From: a bacterium
GTDB taxonomy: Bacteria > Patescibacteriota > Minisyncoccia > Phycocordibacterales > Phycocordibacteraceae
DNA length: 64,000 nucleotides
Reading direction: 5' to 3'
Assembly: GCA_030651285.1 (NCBI GenBank)
Contig: JAUSCN010000017.1
Location: 1-64,000, forward strand
Of this stretch, positions 25,806-34,165 are shown in pieces (position 1 is the first letter of the stretch; the number at the start of each line of letters is the position of its first letter). Below the pieces are notes generated by a model. That model saw nothing but the letters and a program-made list of their open reading frames with translations. It made no database searches and was not told the origin of the DNA. The position numbers were made by a program, and so were the translations under genes.

Positions 25806-26885
25806 TTATACGGCTGAGTATCGGCCGTCCTTGAGGCGCTTGAAATAGCGTGGATCATTGAGATTCACGAGAATGGTGTTGTCTTTTACGAAGCGCGCCT
25901 TTTTCACATGCTTCACGATCTCTTCCTTCTTCAAAGGTCCCTCTGTTCTAAGGGCTTCACGTATGACTTCGCGCACGACGCCGGGAGTGTATCCCCACTC
26001 AGTGAGCGCGTACAGGCCGCGACCAACAAGAACGAACCGCGGGTCCTTGATGAGCTCGTTATGCGTCGTTGCGACGTGCGCCTTCTTAGAGAAAAGAGTA
26101 CCGATAGCCTTTGCAACTTCAGAGAAGTGCATCGGCGCACCATGACGCTTCACTGCGAGATATGCGTAATCGCGAACACCCTTGATGCGGATAGCTGGAG
26201 CCGTAGTGCGACCCCACTCAGCAAGCGGATTACTGCCGATGTGTTTTGAAATAGAGAGCCAGCGCTTCAGAACTTCTTCGTTCTTATAAGCGTCATTCAC
26301 CTCCTTGAGCTCCTCGAGGAAAAGGTCGAGAAGTTTCCCTTCCGGAACGACTTCAGTATCAGAAAGCGAAGAATAGAGCTTCGAAAGCGCATCGTGAATG
26401 TTCTTTGCGGTCGTGCTATCGACGTGCCAGCGAGCAAGAAATTCATTTGTCTCGCGTTCACGGAAGAATGCCGAATCGAGCATAAGGAAAAAACGGAAGC
26501 GGTTGCGAGCCTTCTCGTCTTTACCGAGTGAATTAAGGAGAGTGTCTTCAGGTACGATTGCACCGAGCGATCCGATGTATTCAGCGATCTCTACAAAGGC
26601 ATCCTTCGCGTCCTTGAAGGACTTACTTGCGCGGATTGCATCGAGACCAGCAGCCTCGATCTGGCGAACGCGCTCGCGTGTGATTCCCGAGCGATCGCCG
26701 ATAGCTTCGAGCGTCTCGCGCTCAAAACTAGTGCCGAGACCGAAGCGGCGAACCAGTACTTCCCGTGCTCGCTCAGGCGCAGCAGCAAGAAGCTGCTTCG
26801 TGAGGGCTGCGCTATCAAAGGAAAACGAGGCGGTAGCCACCGCCTTCGCTTTTCCCTGCTTTGTAGCTTTCGTACCCTTGACCAT
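25806..26885 (-). CDS. Sigma-region-4 / HARE-HTH regulator
   Basis: The 359 residues begin with a basic Ala-rich tail. A sigma-70 region-4-type helix-turn-helix follows at about 40-85 (RAREVLVRRFGLG, LEAIGDRSGITRERVRQIE). After a helical middle comes a HARE-HTH winged-helix domain (about 240-310: YLAVKRHGAPMHFSEVAKAI, KAHVATTHNELIKDPRFVLVGRGLYAL), as in the RNA polymerase delta subunit. Sigma regions 2 and 3 are absent, so it is more likely a transcription modulator than a full sigma factor. The ortholog at 53010 has the same promoter geometry. Confidence 0.85.
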   Translation of the reverse strand: MVKGTKATKQGKAKAVATASFSFDSAALTKQLLAAAPERAREVLVRRFGLGTSFERETLEAIGDRSGITRERVRQIEAAGLDAIRASKSFKDAKDAFVEIAEYIGSLGAIVPEDTLLNSLGKDEKARNRFRFFLMLDSAFFRERETNEFLARWHVDSTTAKNIHDALSKLYSSLSDTEVVPEGKLLDLFLEELKEVNDAYKNEEVLKRWLSISKHIGSNPLAEWGRTTAPAIRIKGVRDYAYLAVKRHGAPMHFSEVAKAIGTLFSKKAHVATTHNELIKDPRFVLVGRGLYALTEWGYTPGVVREVIREALRTEGPLKKEEIVKHVKKARFVKDNTILVNLNDPRYFKRLKDGRYSAV

Positions 26886-26894
26886 GTGGTGTAA

Positions 26895-26923
26895 TTTATA
26901 GCAATTAGTAGCAAAAGAGTCAA
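26895..26923 (-). promoter_or_regulatory. Promoter of the HARE-regulator gene (probable leaderless)
   Basis: Minus strand TTGACT (26918-26923), 17-bp spacer ending TGC, then TATAAA (26895-26900), 9 bases before the ATG. Confidence 0.7.
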
Positions 26924-26935
26924 TAGGGGATACTT

Positions 26936-29770
26936 TTAGGTCACGATATTGATGATTTTGCCGGGTACATAGATGATGCGTACCGGCTCTTTACCCCCAA
27001 GAGCCGCTTCTACCGGCGGCAATGCTCGGGCCGCAGTTGTCGCGTCTGCCTCAGAAGCGTCAGATGCAAGTATTACGGAGCCACGCTTCTTCCCGTTTAC
27101 CTGGACAATGAGCTCCCTTTTCTGAACGAGAGTCTCCGCGAACATAGGCCATACGGCTTGGTGCACACTCCCATCCTTTCCAAGGTTTTCCCAGAGATGT
27201 TCTGCAAGATGTGGAGCGAACGGTGCAAGCATGATGAGGACGTTCGCGATAACTTCCTTCGGAAGTGTCTCGGCATCTTCCAGTTCATTCACAAGGATCA
27301 TAAGAGCTGCGACGCCCGTATTGAATTTAAAGCGATCACCGTCTTCAGCGACTTTCACACTTGCCCGAGCGAGGGCTTGCTGGAGAGTCTTAGGCATTTC
27401 AGGAACGTCTTGTGTGCGCTCGGCGAGGCGAGCAATACGCTCGAGAAACTTACGCATTGCGAACACTCCCTCCAAGTTCCATGGATAGCTTCCGGGCTCG
27501 TTGTAAGGGCCGATGAAGGCAAGGTATGTGCGTACGGCATCAGCGCCATACTCTCTCACGAATTCATCCGGATTCAAGACATTCCCTTTCGACTTACTCA
27601 TTTTCTGCCCATCAGGACCCATGATGAGACCCCGATTGAAGCGTTCGGTAAACGGTTCGTCGACTGGCACAAGCGCGAGGTCATAGAGTGCCTTCGTAAA
27701 AAAACGTGCGTAGAGAAGATGCATGGTCGTATGTTCGCTCCCACCCGAATAGCGATTGATCGGCAGCCACTTCTTCATCAGAGATATATCAGAAAAATCG
27801 TGCGTATCTTTTGGATCAAGGTAACGAAGGAAATACCATGAAGAATCTATGAATGTGTCGAGCGTGTCGTATTCCGGCGTCCATCCCTCTCCGAATATTT
27901 TTGTGACTCGCTCTTTAAGCTCTTTCGAAGAAGCAAGTGGTGCTTCTCCGGTCGGCTTGAAATCAACATCCGTCGGTAAGAGCCAGGGTAAATGCTCGGC
28001 TGGAATCGGGTGCGGCTTTCCTTCTGGGTCATACACGACTGGTATCGGGCAACCCCAATAGCGCTGGCGCGAGACGAGCCAATCACGCAGGCGGTACTGA
28101 GTTGTTTTTTCTCCACCGGCGTATTTCACGATATCCCACTTCGCCTCCTCACTATGTCTGCCATTAAATTCACCTGAATTAATGAGGACACCAGAGTCTG
28201 TAAATGCGACACCCTCCTCTTCGTGGGACAACCGAGTGAGCCACACATCCATTTCAGCATGTGTCATCTGGGTAGCGGTCACCTCGCTTGGGTCCGCCCA
28301 GAACACTTCGTGAGCCGCGGATTCCTCGGCTGCGATAGGTACCTGTTTGTCATCTTTCAGATCAAATGCCACAAGCGTGGTGAAAGATACCCGGTTTTGA
28401 TCTTTATGTGCAGCAAAATATTCAGCGCGGACTTCGCCACCCAATACTCGAGCATTCTTCAAATGAGCATACCCTGTTTCCTCTTTTACTTCCCTTTTCG
28501 CAGCTTCAATGACATCTTCCCCCTCCTCGATTCCCCCCATCGGGAGAGTAATCCATGGATGCTTTTTCCAGCGCAAGCAGAGGATTTTTCCTGTCTTCGG
28601 GTCACGAATAAACGCATGCACATTTCGACGTGCGACACTTTCTTTCCCGGGCACAGGAGGATTTCTCTTGTCGATACGCTCCGGCATTACTACTTCCTTA
28701 ATAGGAAGCTGCATTTTCTTTGCGAACTCGAAATCGCGCTCATCATGGGCCGGTACTGCCATCACCGCACCAGTACCGTACGAGCCGATGACATAGTCAG
28801 CAATATAGATGGGGATCTCTTCTTTAGTCGCGGGATTGATTGCTGAAATACCCTCAATTTTTACCCCGGTTTTCTCTTTGTTCTCGCTCCGCTCTCGCTC
28901 GGTCTTTTTGACGGTGGCAGAGATATACTCCTCGATCTTTTTCTTATTTGAAGATGCTTCCGCTAGAGGTGCGACGAGTGAGTGTTCTGGTGCCAGGACT
29001 ATATATGTTGCCCCGAATACGGTGTCGGGACGGGTGGTGAAGACACGAATCTTCTCGTCACGGTCTGAAAGGGCGAATTCAAGGTGAGCGCCCTCACTCT
29101 TTCCGATCCATGCGCGCTGGGATTCTTTTATTTCCTCACGCCACGGGAGTGTGTCGAGTCCGGAAAGAAGTCGCTCAGCGTAGTCAGTGATCTTCAGGAA
29201 CCACTGCGTAAGCATTTTTTCCTCTACTTCCGTACCGCACCGTTCACAGCGACCATCCACGACCTGTTCATTAGCAAGCACAGTCTGATCCTTCGGACAC
29301 CATTTGACAGCTGATTTACGCCGCTCAGCAAGTCTGTGCTCAAACAGCTTCACGAAGAGCCACTGCGTCCATTGATAGTAGCTCGGCTCGCAGGTAATGA
29401 CTTCCTTGCTCCAGTCGAATGATGCGCCCATAGAATTGAGCTGTTCACGCATGCGCGCCATGTTCTTATATGTCCAGTCTTTAGGATCGAGACCATGCTT
29501 GATTGCAGCATTCTCTGCAGGGAGACCGAATGCATCGAAGCCGATCGGAAAAAGTACGTTCTTCCCGCGCGCGCGCAGCAAGCGCGCGTATATATCGGTC
29601 ACCGCAAATGCGTACCAATGGCCGATATGAAGATCACCAGATGGGTATGGGAACTCAGTGAGCAGGTAATAACGCTCTTTGGATTCATCCGAGAGGTCGG
29701 TTGAGTATAGATCTAGCCCGACCCATTTCTCCCGGGCATCTTTCTCTATTTTTTGATGATCGTACGCCAT
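26936..29770 (-). CDS. leuS: Leucyl-tRNA synthetase with an inserted Nudix domain
   Basis: A class I synthetase of 944 residues. HIGH motif H48-I-G-H51; zinc-ribbon Cys in KWCPK and GRCERCGTEVE; CP1 editing domain from about 225 with the intact threonine-rich motif FTTRPDTVFG (244-253) and AHDERD (341-346); KMSKS at 723-727; C-terminal anticodon-binding helices. Between the end of CP1 and the GVLINSGEFNG return segment (527-537), about 155 extra residues (362-518) form a Nudix hydrolase domain with a complete Nudix box. The right-arm LeuRS (50532) has no such insert. Confidence 0.96.
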   Translation of the reverse strand: MAYDHQKIEKDAREKWVGLDLYSTDLSDESKERYYLLTEFPYPSGDLHIGHWYAFAVTDIYARLLRARGKNVLFPIGFDAFGLPAENAAIKHGLDPKDWTYKNMARMREQLNSMGASFDWSKEVITCEPSYYQWTQWLFVKLFEHRLAERRKSAVKWCPKDQTVLANEQVVDGRCERCGTEVEEKMLTQWFLKITDYAERLLSGLDTLPWREEIKESQRAWIGKSEGAHLEFALSDRDEKIRVFTTRPDTVFGATYIVLAPEHSLVAPLAEASSNKKKIEEYISATVKKTERERSENKEKTGVKIEGISAINPATKEEIPIYIADYVIGSYGTGAVMAVPAHDERDFEFAKKMQLPIKEVVMPERIDKRNPPVPGKESVARRNVHAFIRDPKTGKILCLRWKKHPWITLPMGGIEEGEDVIEAAKREVKEETGYAHLKNARVLGGEVRAEYFAAHKDQNRVSFTTLVAFDLKDDKQVPIAAEESAAHEVFWADPSEVTATQMTHAEMDVWLTRLSHEEEGVAFTDSGVLINSGEFNGRHSEEAKWDIVKYAGGEKTTQYRLRDWLVSRQRYWGCPIPVVYDPEGKPHPIPAEHLPWLLPTDVDFKPTGEAPLASSKELKERVTKIFGEGWTPEYDTLDTFIDSSWYFLRYLDPKDTHDFSDISLMKKWLPINRYSGGSEHTTMHLLYARFFTKALYDLALVPVDEPFTERFNRGLIMGPDGQKMSKSKGNVLNPDEFVREYGADAVRTYLAFIGPYNEPGSYPWNLEGVFAMRKFLERIARLAERTQDVPEMPKTLQQALARASVKVAEDGDRFKFNTGVAALMILVNELEDAETLPKEVIANVLIMLAPFAPHLAEHLWENLGKDGSVHQAVWPMFAETLVQKRELIVQVNGKKRGSVILASDASEADATTAARALPPVEAALGGKEPVRIIYVPGKIINIVT
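28217..28687 (-). other. Nudix hydrolase domain inside leuS
   Basis: Encodes LeuRS residues about 362-518. The Nudix box at 412-434 (GGIEEGEDV...AAKREVKEETGY) fits G-x5-E-x7-R-E-U-x-E-E-x-G-U at every fixed position. Flanking strands (NVHAFIRDPKTGKILCLRWKK, RVSFTTLVAFDL, HEVFWADPSEV) match the Nudix fold. The frame continues through both junctions. Confidence 0.92.
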
Positions 29771-29811
29771 GATTCCCTATCTTCGGTGTTACCGAATCGT
29801 AAGAATAAGCT

Positions 29812-30747
29812 TTATTTTGTTAGAGGAGGAAAAAAGTTCGGGTCGATGGTTCGCTCAAAACAGACTTCGCCAGCAGCATGCTGCCAGTTGCTCTTAACTT
29901 CCTTGATACCCATCGAAACCGGTTCGCCGTAATAAGGGTAGGAAGTTCCGCTACCCTGTGTGGCAAATGTGGCACAGAGCTTGAATGTAAGCGCACCAGT
30001 TGCGTTGTAAGCGTACGGTGCATCAGTCTGTGGGTCCGTAGGCAGCGGGCCATATTGAATAGCGTTTTCAAGGTCTGAAAGTCCCGCCGGAAGCGCTCGC
30101 TTTGCTTGCCAATAACTCACAACTCTATCCTGAATATTCTGAAGAGCGCTTATTCTTTGCATGTCCATGCGCGCAAGACGAGCCTGCTGTGGGGTTCCGA
30201 CAATAAAGAATCCTGAGACAATCACCACAACAGCAAGCATTGCTACGCCGATACTTACCGCCTGCTTGCGCTTCGGGAACATATCCCAATATCCCTTCAG
30301 GTCAGCGATGAAATGCATGAATACTCCCGCAGCGACGAGCAGGATGACGAGCACCTTAAGTAGGAATGAGGTTGTCAGCTCTTCGCCATTCAGGAACGTC
30401 GTAAGAAGAGTAATGAGATCTGCAGCTATTGCGACACCTGACACAAAGAGGGTCAAAATGAGTGCCCAGCGACGAACCCAGATCTCATTTCGAGAAGGGT
30501 CAGCAATCGCATCCTTGCGAATAAGATGCATGAGGAACATGTAGAGCGGAAAAAGGACGATGATCGATGCCATCTGATAACTAATGCCGCTCTGATACGG
30601 ATCTGGAAGTCTTGCAAGCACGTTGGTGAACGTGTAGTCGATGTAATTGATGACGAGTAGAATGGTGGCGATGACACTCCAGTAGAACGTGATTAATGCT
30701 CCGGCCCACAAGAAGAAATCCTTAGGTGTTGTTTTTGGCTTTTCCAT
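29812..30747 (-). CDS. DUF5671-type membrane protein
   Basis: The 311 residues contain about five transmembrane helices within the first 190 (FFLWAGALITFYWSVIATILL, ASIIVLFPLYMFLMHL, GVAIAADLITLLTTFL, VLVILLVAAGVFMHFI, VAMLAVVVIVSGFFIVG). A soluble C-terminal tail resembles type II pseudopilin ends (ALQNIQDRVVSYWQAKRALP, PTDPQTDAPYAYN). Such proteins are common in CPR; the role is unknown. It lies between ychF and leuS, as does the ortholog at 49612. Confidence 0.85.
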   Translation of the reverse strand: MEKPKTTPKDFFLWAGALITFYWSVIATILLVINYIDYTFTNVLARLPDPYQSGISYQMASIIVLFPLYMFLMHLIRKDAIADPSRNEIWVRRWALILTLFVSGVAIAADLITLLTTFLNGEELTTSFLLKVLVILLVAAGVFMHFIADLKGYWDMFPKRKQAVSIGVAMLAVVVIVSGFFIVGTPQQARLARMDMQRISALQNIQDRVVSYWQAKRALPAGLSDLENAIQYGPLPTDPQTDAPYAYNATGALTFKLCATFATQGSGTSYPYYGEPVSMGIKEVKSNWQHAAGEVCFERTIDPNFFPPLTK

Positions 30748-30755
30748 AGGCCCAC

Positions 30756-30761
30756 ATTATA
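30756..30761 (-). promoter_or_regulatory. Extended -10, probable leaderless promoter (DUF5671)
   Basis: Minus strand TGG-TATAAT, 8 bases before the ATG at 30747. The ortholog at 49612 has TGA-TATAAT at 6 bases. Confidence 0.65.
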
Positions 30762-30790
30762 CCACACAAGCCCCCAAAGAAGATTGGATG

Positions 30791-31888
30791 TTATCCGTGC
30801 AAGAACACCATGACATCACCGTCTTTGACGATGTATTCCTTCCCTTCGATGCGCACTTTCGCCATCTCACGAGCATTTGCCCAACTGCCGGCCGCGAGAA
30901 GATCGTCGGTAGCAATGACTTCGGCACGGATGAACTTGTCTTTGAAATCATTGTGAATAGCCGCGCCGGCTTCCGGTGCAGTACTGCCGTCTTTAATGGT
31001 CCATGCTCGAGTCTCGACGACGCCTGTTGTGAAGTAAGAAATGAGACCAAGAGTGTCATATGCGCCGCGAATAAGTGCCGCGAGACCATCTTCTGATACA
31101 CCAAGTTCGGCGCGGAATCCGGCGCGGTCAGCATCTGCGACGTCGTTGAGCTCCCGTTCGGTTGCAGCATCTACGAACACATGTCGACCACCAAGCGTCT
31201 TAATGAGATCAAAAGCTCTTTGCGCGCGACCATCAGCGAGCTTGTCGAGACTCTGTCCGCCGCTCTTTCTGTTGAGTGCGTACAGGATCGGCTTCATTGT
31301 GAGGAGATTCAGGTATGCGACACGCTTCTGATCCTCCGGAGAGAGTCCAGCATGAAGCGCGAGCTTTCCTTCTGAAAAGCCTTGTTCGAGCTTCGCGAGA
31401 GCCGCATCTTCAATCACAGCATCCTTGTTGCCAGTCTTTATATCGCGAACGAGCTTGTCGCGGCGCTTTCGCACCTGCTCAGCATCGGCAAGCACGAGCT
31501 CCATATTGATGATTTCAATATCCTTATAGGGCTCGATGGCCCCATCGACATGCAACACGTTCGAATCGTCGAAAAAGCGAACGACCTGGAGGATAGCGTC
31601 TGTCTCGCGAATGTTTGCGAGGAATTGATTTCCTAGCCCCTCACCGGTCGCAGCACCTTTTACCAAGCCTGCGATGTCTACGAACTCGATTGCAGCAGGA
31701 ATGATCTTTTCAGTCTTAGAAAAGGCGGCGAGCTTAGCGAGCCGCTCATCAGGCACGCCAACAACACCGACTGAGGGGTCGATTGTGCAGAACGGATAGT
31801 TCTCTGCCGGCACTGCAGCTTTCGTGAGTGCATTAAAAAGCGTCGATTTACCGACGTTCGGGAGGCCGACAATTCCTATTTTGAGCAT
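30791..31888 (-). CDS. ychF: Ribosome-binding ATPase YchF
   Basis: An Obg-family P-loop ATPase that binds the 50S subunit. The 365 residues are full length: GLPNVGKSTLFNALT (Walker A), DIAGLVKGAATGEGLGNQFL (G3/switch), a helical coiled-coil domain at about 130-200 (EQVRKRRDKLVRDIKTG), and the C-terminal TGS domain ending EYIVKDGDVMVF. The specificity position normally NxxE reads N-R-K-S, a departure from the family. It is followed by the DUF5671 gene. Confidence 0.95.
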   Translation of the reverse strand: MLKIGIVGLPNVGKSTLFNALTKAAVPAENYPFCTIDPSVGVVGVPDERLAKLAAFSKTEKIIPAAIEFVDIAGLVKGAATGEGLGNQFLANIRETDAILQVVRFFDDSNVLHVDGAIEPYKDIEIINMELVLADAEQVRKRRDKLVRDIKTGNKDAVIEDAALAKLEQGFSEGKLALHAGLSPEDQKRVAYLNLLTMKPILYALNRKSGGQSLDKLADGRAQRAFDLIKTLGGRHVFVDAATERELNDVADADRAGFRAELGVSEDGLAALIRGAYDTLGLISYFTTGVVETRAWTIKDGSTAPEAGAAIHNDFKDKFIRAEVIATDDLLAAGSWANAREMAKVRIEGKEYIVKDGDVMVFLHG

Positions 31889-31937
31889 GTATGAACCCTA
31901 CGGCCTGTTAGGCTTTTGCGCAAGATAATCCGGCCTA

Positions 31938-32168
31938 TTATTGCTGCATCAGCGTCGCGAGTTCGGTGCGGTACTTCTTCATCACCTCCATCGCCGCCTT
32001 CATCTCGCTCTCACCACCCTTCTTTCGTCGCTCAATCTCTTCGCCGATCTTCTTGAAGAGTTCCGGATTCTTCGAAATGAGCGCCGTCATCTGCTCGCGC
32101 TGCTCTTCCGGCACATCCTTTAACTTCCACTTAGCGTACTGATTTAAAAGAAAGCCCTGAATAGACAT
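31938..32168 (-). CDS. Conserved 76-aa helical protein
   Basis: A short, charged, all-helical protein: LLNQYAKWKLKDVPEEQREQM, NPELFKKIGEEIERRKKGG, EVMKKYRTELATLMQQ. The right arm encodes a protein of identical length at 47976 with the same pattern (KDVPE, NPxxFKKIG), also just before ychF. No function is known to me; the linkage suggests a ribosome- or translation-related role, which is only an inference. Confidence 0.78.
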   Translation of the reverse strand: MSIQGFLLNQYAKWKLKDVPEEQREQMTALISKNPELFKKIGEEIERRKKGGESEMKAAMEVMKKYRTELATLMQQ

Positions 32169-32176
32169 AGGAAAAT

Positions 32177-32608
32177 TTAGTTGAGGTCTGCGCGCTGAAT
32201 GATTCCACGGATCGTGCGTGTTGTGAAGTAGAGCGCTATGAGCGATATGAGTGCGAGTGCTTCGACATAGATGAAGGACAAGTCGAAGAAGCTTGCTCCT
32301 GCCCGGTAGTGATCAATTGCGGTAGTTCCGAAGAGGACCGTTCCTGCAAGGGAAAGAAGCGCGTTGGCCCAATGAATCTCGTATTGCATCGGGTTCGTGA
32401 TGCCAGCTGCTATTGCTAGCAAGGCGGCAGAGATAACGGCACCGAGCGTGGTAAGGGGAAGCTCTGCACCAGTAGACTGCGCAATAATAAGGACGACAGC
32501 CCCGGTGACAAAAAGTATGCGGACAGCATCGCCATGATAATGCGGGATGCTTCTGTCATGATGATCACCCCCGCCTATCTCATCTCCCCCATTTCCTTCA
32601 AATGTCAT
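32177..32608 (-). CDS. Small membrane protein, four predicted TM helices
   Basis: No family is recognised. An acidic Gly/His-rich N-terminus (FEGNGGDEIGGGDHHDRSIPHYHGD) precedes four hydrophobic segments (ILFVTGAVVLIIAQ, LGAVISAALLAIAAGI, ANALLSLAGTVLFGT, FIYVEALALISLIALYFT). The ATG at 32608 (143 aa) is preferred to the open extension from 32671, which is not hydrophobic or conserved-looking. It is probably co-transcribed with the 76-aa gene 8 bases downstream. Confidence 0.62.
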   Translation of the reverse strand: MTFEGNGGDEIGGGDHHDRSIPHYHGDAVRILFVTGAVVLIIAQSTGAELPLTTLGAVISAALLAIAAGITNPMQYEIHWANALLSLAGTVLFGTTAIDHYRAGASFFDLSFIYVEALALISLIALYFTTRTIRGIIQRADLN

Positions 32609-32792
32609 GATACTAGTATTACGCTTTACTGGCGTTATGCAAGACACAGATGAGGGATAGGTGGTGGGCAAGCCTGGGAAATATGCTATATACTGGGGCG
32701 GTCGGGTCGCAGTGAGAATTGCGATGTCCTACAGAAGCAGATCTTTGGCTTCCTGTTTTTGAAGAGTTAGTATTAATACAACTAAATCTAGT

Positions 32793-33044
32793 ATGGCAAT
32801 CAATCCAGCTTTATCTAAACCGCTTACCCTTTCTCCGGAACTCGAGCAAGTTGTCGGCAAAGGCCCGATGCCCCGAACCGAGGTGGTCAAACAACTCTGG
32901 GTCTACATCAAGAAGAACGATCTTCAGAATCCTAAGAACAAGCGAAACATTCTTGCGGATGACAAGCTGAAGGCGATATTTGGAGGCAAGGGCGAAGTGA
33001 CGATGTTTGAGATGACGAAACTCGTCTCGAAGCACCTAAGTTAA
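32793..33044 (+). CDS. SWIB/MDM2-domain protein, 83 aa
   Basis: The protein is a single SWIB domain: LTLSPELEQVVGKGPMPRTE, VVKQLWVYIKKNDLQNPKNK, RNILADDKLKAIFGGKGEVT, MFEMTKLVSKHL. In eukaryotes SWIB occurs in chromatin remodellers; stand-alone bacterial copies are known in chlamydiae and others, where a nucleoid role is suspected. It is the only plus-strand gene of the left arm and has its own terminator. Confidence 0.92.
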   Translation: MAINPALSKPLTLSPELEQVVGKGPMPRTEVVKQLWVYIKKNDLQNPKNKRNILADDKLKAIFGGKGEVTMFEMTKLVSKHLS

Positions 33045-33063
33045 TTCAGCCCGATACTCTCGT

Positions 33064-33101
33064 GCAAAACAAAACCCGCATCGAGCGGGTTTTGTTTTTT
33101 T
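33064..33101 (+). terminator. Bidirectional terminator between SWIB gene and mscL
   Basis: An 11-bp stem (33069-33079, 33085-33095) with ATCGA loop is followed by a run of seven T on the plus strand. On the minus strand the same hairpin is followed by TTTTGC and can serve mscL. Confidence 0.85.
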
Positions 33102-33106
33102 AAATA

Positions 33107-33565
33107 TCAACTTACGAGCTGCGCGCAGCGCATACAGCGCTTCACTGCGAGAGGAATTTCGCTCAGACATTCTGAGCATTTCTTCGTAGTCGGATCGACC
33201 GGTGCCTCCTTGCGGGAGCGCGAAACGAGTATGTTCATCGGCTTCACAATGAAGAAGAACACAGCACTCGTGATAAGCGCAAATGAAATTATGGCATTTA
33301 TAAAGTGGCCGAGCATGAATTTGCTGCCATTTAACGTAAACGAGAGCTGACTGAAGTCAGGAACTTTAGCGATTGCAGCGATAAAAGGCGTGAGGAGGTC
33401 CGACACAAGCGCATTTACTACCGTGCCGAAGGCAGCGCCGACCACGACGCCAACCGCCAGATCAACTACATTCCCACGAAGGAGAAATTGTTTAAATATA
33501 TATATAAGATTACCTGGGTAATATCTGGTTAAAAGAGTAGCACTTTCTAAAACGAAGGCCGGCAT
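33107..33565 (-). CDS. mscL: MscL-type mechanosensitive channel with C-terminal zinc ribbon
   Basis: A large-conductance channel that opens under membrane tension. The family core is clear: FLLRGNVVDLAVGVVVGAAFGTVVNALVSDLLTPFI (TM1) and INAIISFALITSAVFFFIV (TM2). After TM2 a short linker leads to a two-CxxC ribbon (KKCSEC...KRCMRCAQ) not found in classical MscL. The start is uncertain: the ATG at 33565 lies inside a hairpin (33559-33586) and adds about 20 unusual residues; no ATG exists nearer the core. Confidence 0.88.
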   Translation of the reverse strand: MPAFVLESATLLTRYYPGNLIYIFKQFLLRGNVVDLAVGVVVGAAFGTVVNALVSDLLTPFIAAIAKVPDFSQLSFTLNGSKFMLGHFINAIISFALITSAVFFFIVKPMNILVSRSRKEAPVDPTTKKCSECLSEIPLAVKRCMRCAQLVS

Positions 33566-33586
33566 GTTCCAAATGGAACATGCCGG
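33559..33586 (-). terminator. Hairpin overlapping the mscL start
   Basis: A 12-bp perfect stem (33559-33570, 33575-33586), loop AAAT, lies 29 bases past the stop at 33615. Only a short CGTTTTAG follows on the minus strand, so it may be a weak terminator or may hide the mscL start. Confidence 0.45.
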
Positions 33587-33614
33587 TGATGATGCTCGGT
33601 TTTCCGACCCTCTG

Positions 33615-33935
33615 CTACTTTTCCAATCTCGATCCTCCTAGCCAATAATCTTTACCTCGCGGAATTTCAGCCGAAAAGTCTTCGATGGTAGCATGCGCTC
33701 CGAAAAACGAGGAATGACGGACTATGGTGTCACCCCTACGCTCCAAAATGAGCTTATGAGGAGGGCAATGGTCGGTGGTTTTTCTTTCTGCTTCGGCCTG
33801 ATCTTTATCGGAGGGAAGCGTTGCAGTCAGCATTTCACCGTTTTCGAGTATCATTCCTGCTACAACCATACCTTCTTCGCTGATGTTGATGTAGCACGCT
33901 GAAGCTAAACCTGAATCGTATTTGGCCTTGGCCAT
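33615..33935 (-). CDS. Orphan hypothetical protein, 106 aa
   Basis: No family is recognised. A compact alpha/beta protein (SACYINISEEGMVVAGMILENGE, TATLPSDKDQAEAE, HKLILERRGDTIVRHSSFFG). The ATG has a very strong Shine-Dalgarno (GGGGGAGG, about 6 bases upstream). A perfect inverted repeat TTTTGAGG/CCTCAAAA (33974-33981, 33989-33996) in the leader region could be an operator. It is the last gene before the inverted-repeat cassette. Confidence 0.7.
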   Translation of the reverse strand: MAKAKYDSGLASACYINISEEGMVVAGMILENGEMLTATLPSDKDQAEAERKTTDHCPPHKLILERRGDTIVRHSSFFGAHATIEDFSAEIPRGKDYWLGGSRLEK

Positions 33936-34165
33936 CGTGTACCTCCCCCGGGGTTATGTCGGAAATGTACTTGTTTTGAGGCACAATACCTCAAAATCAA
34001 TCTCCCAGACAATCATAGCATAAATGAGACGTTCCGTCAATCTCAACTTTTTCTATCTAATTTCGGATATTCAGGCTTGCCTTTGCATCCATAGAGGTTC
34101 AATAACGCTTACTATATTAACCGTAACCATTCGGGCGAGGCAACTTCTTCGGCAAATCAAATTTG
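33936..34165. other. Intergenic stretch at the edge of the left arm
   Basis: No convincing gene is seen. It holds the leader and inverted repeat of the 106-aa gene, then A+T-richer sequence up to the 183-bp repeat. If the two arms come from different genomes, this is the first place where the join could lie. Confidence 0.5.

Noticed and set aside
25806-26885. HARE regulator considered as a primary sigma factor
   Set aside because: Only a region-4-type helix-turn-helix is visible; the core-binding and -10-binding regions are absent.
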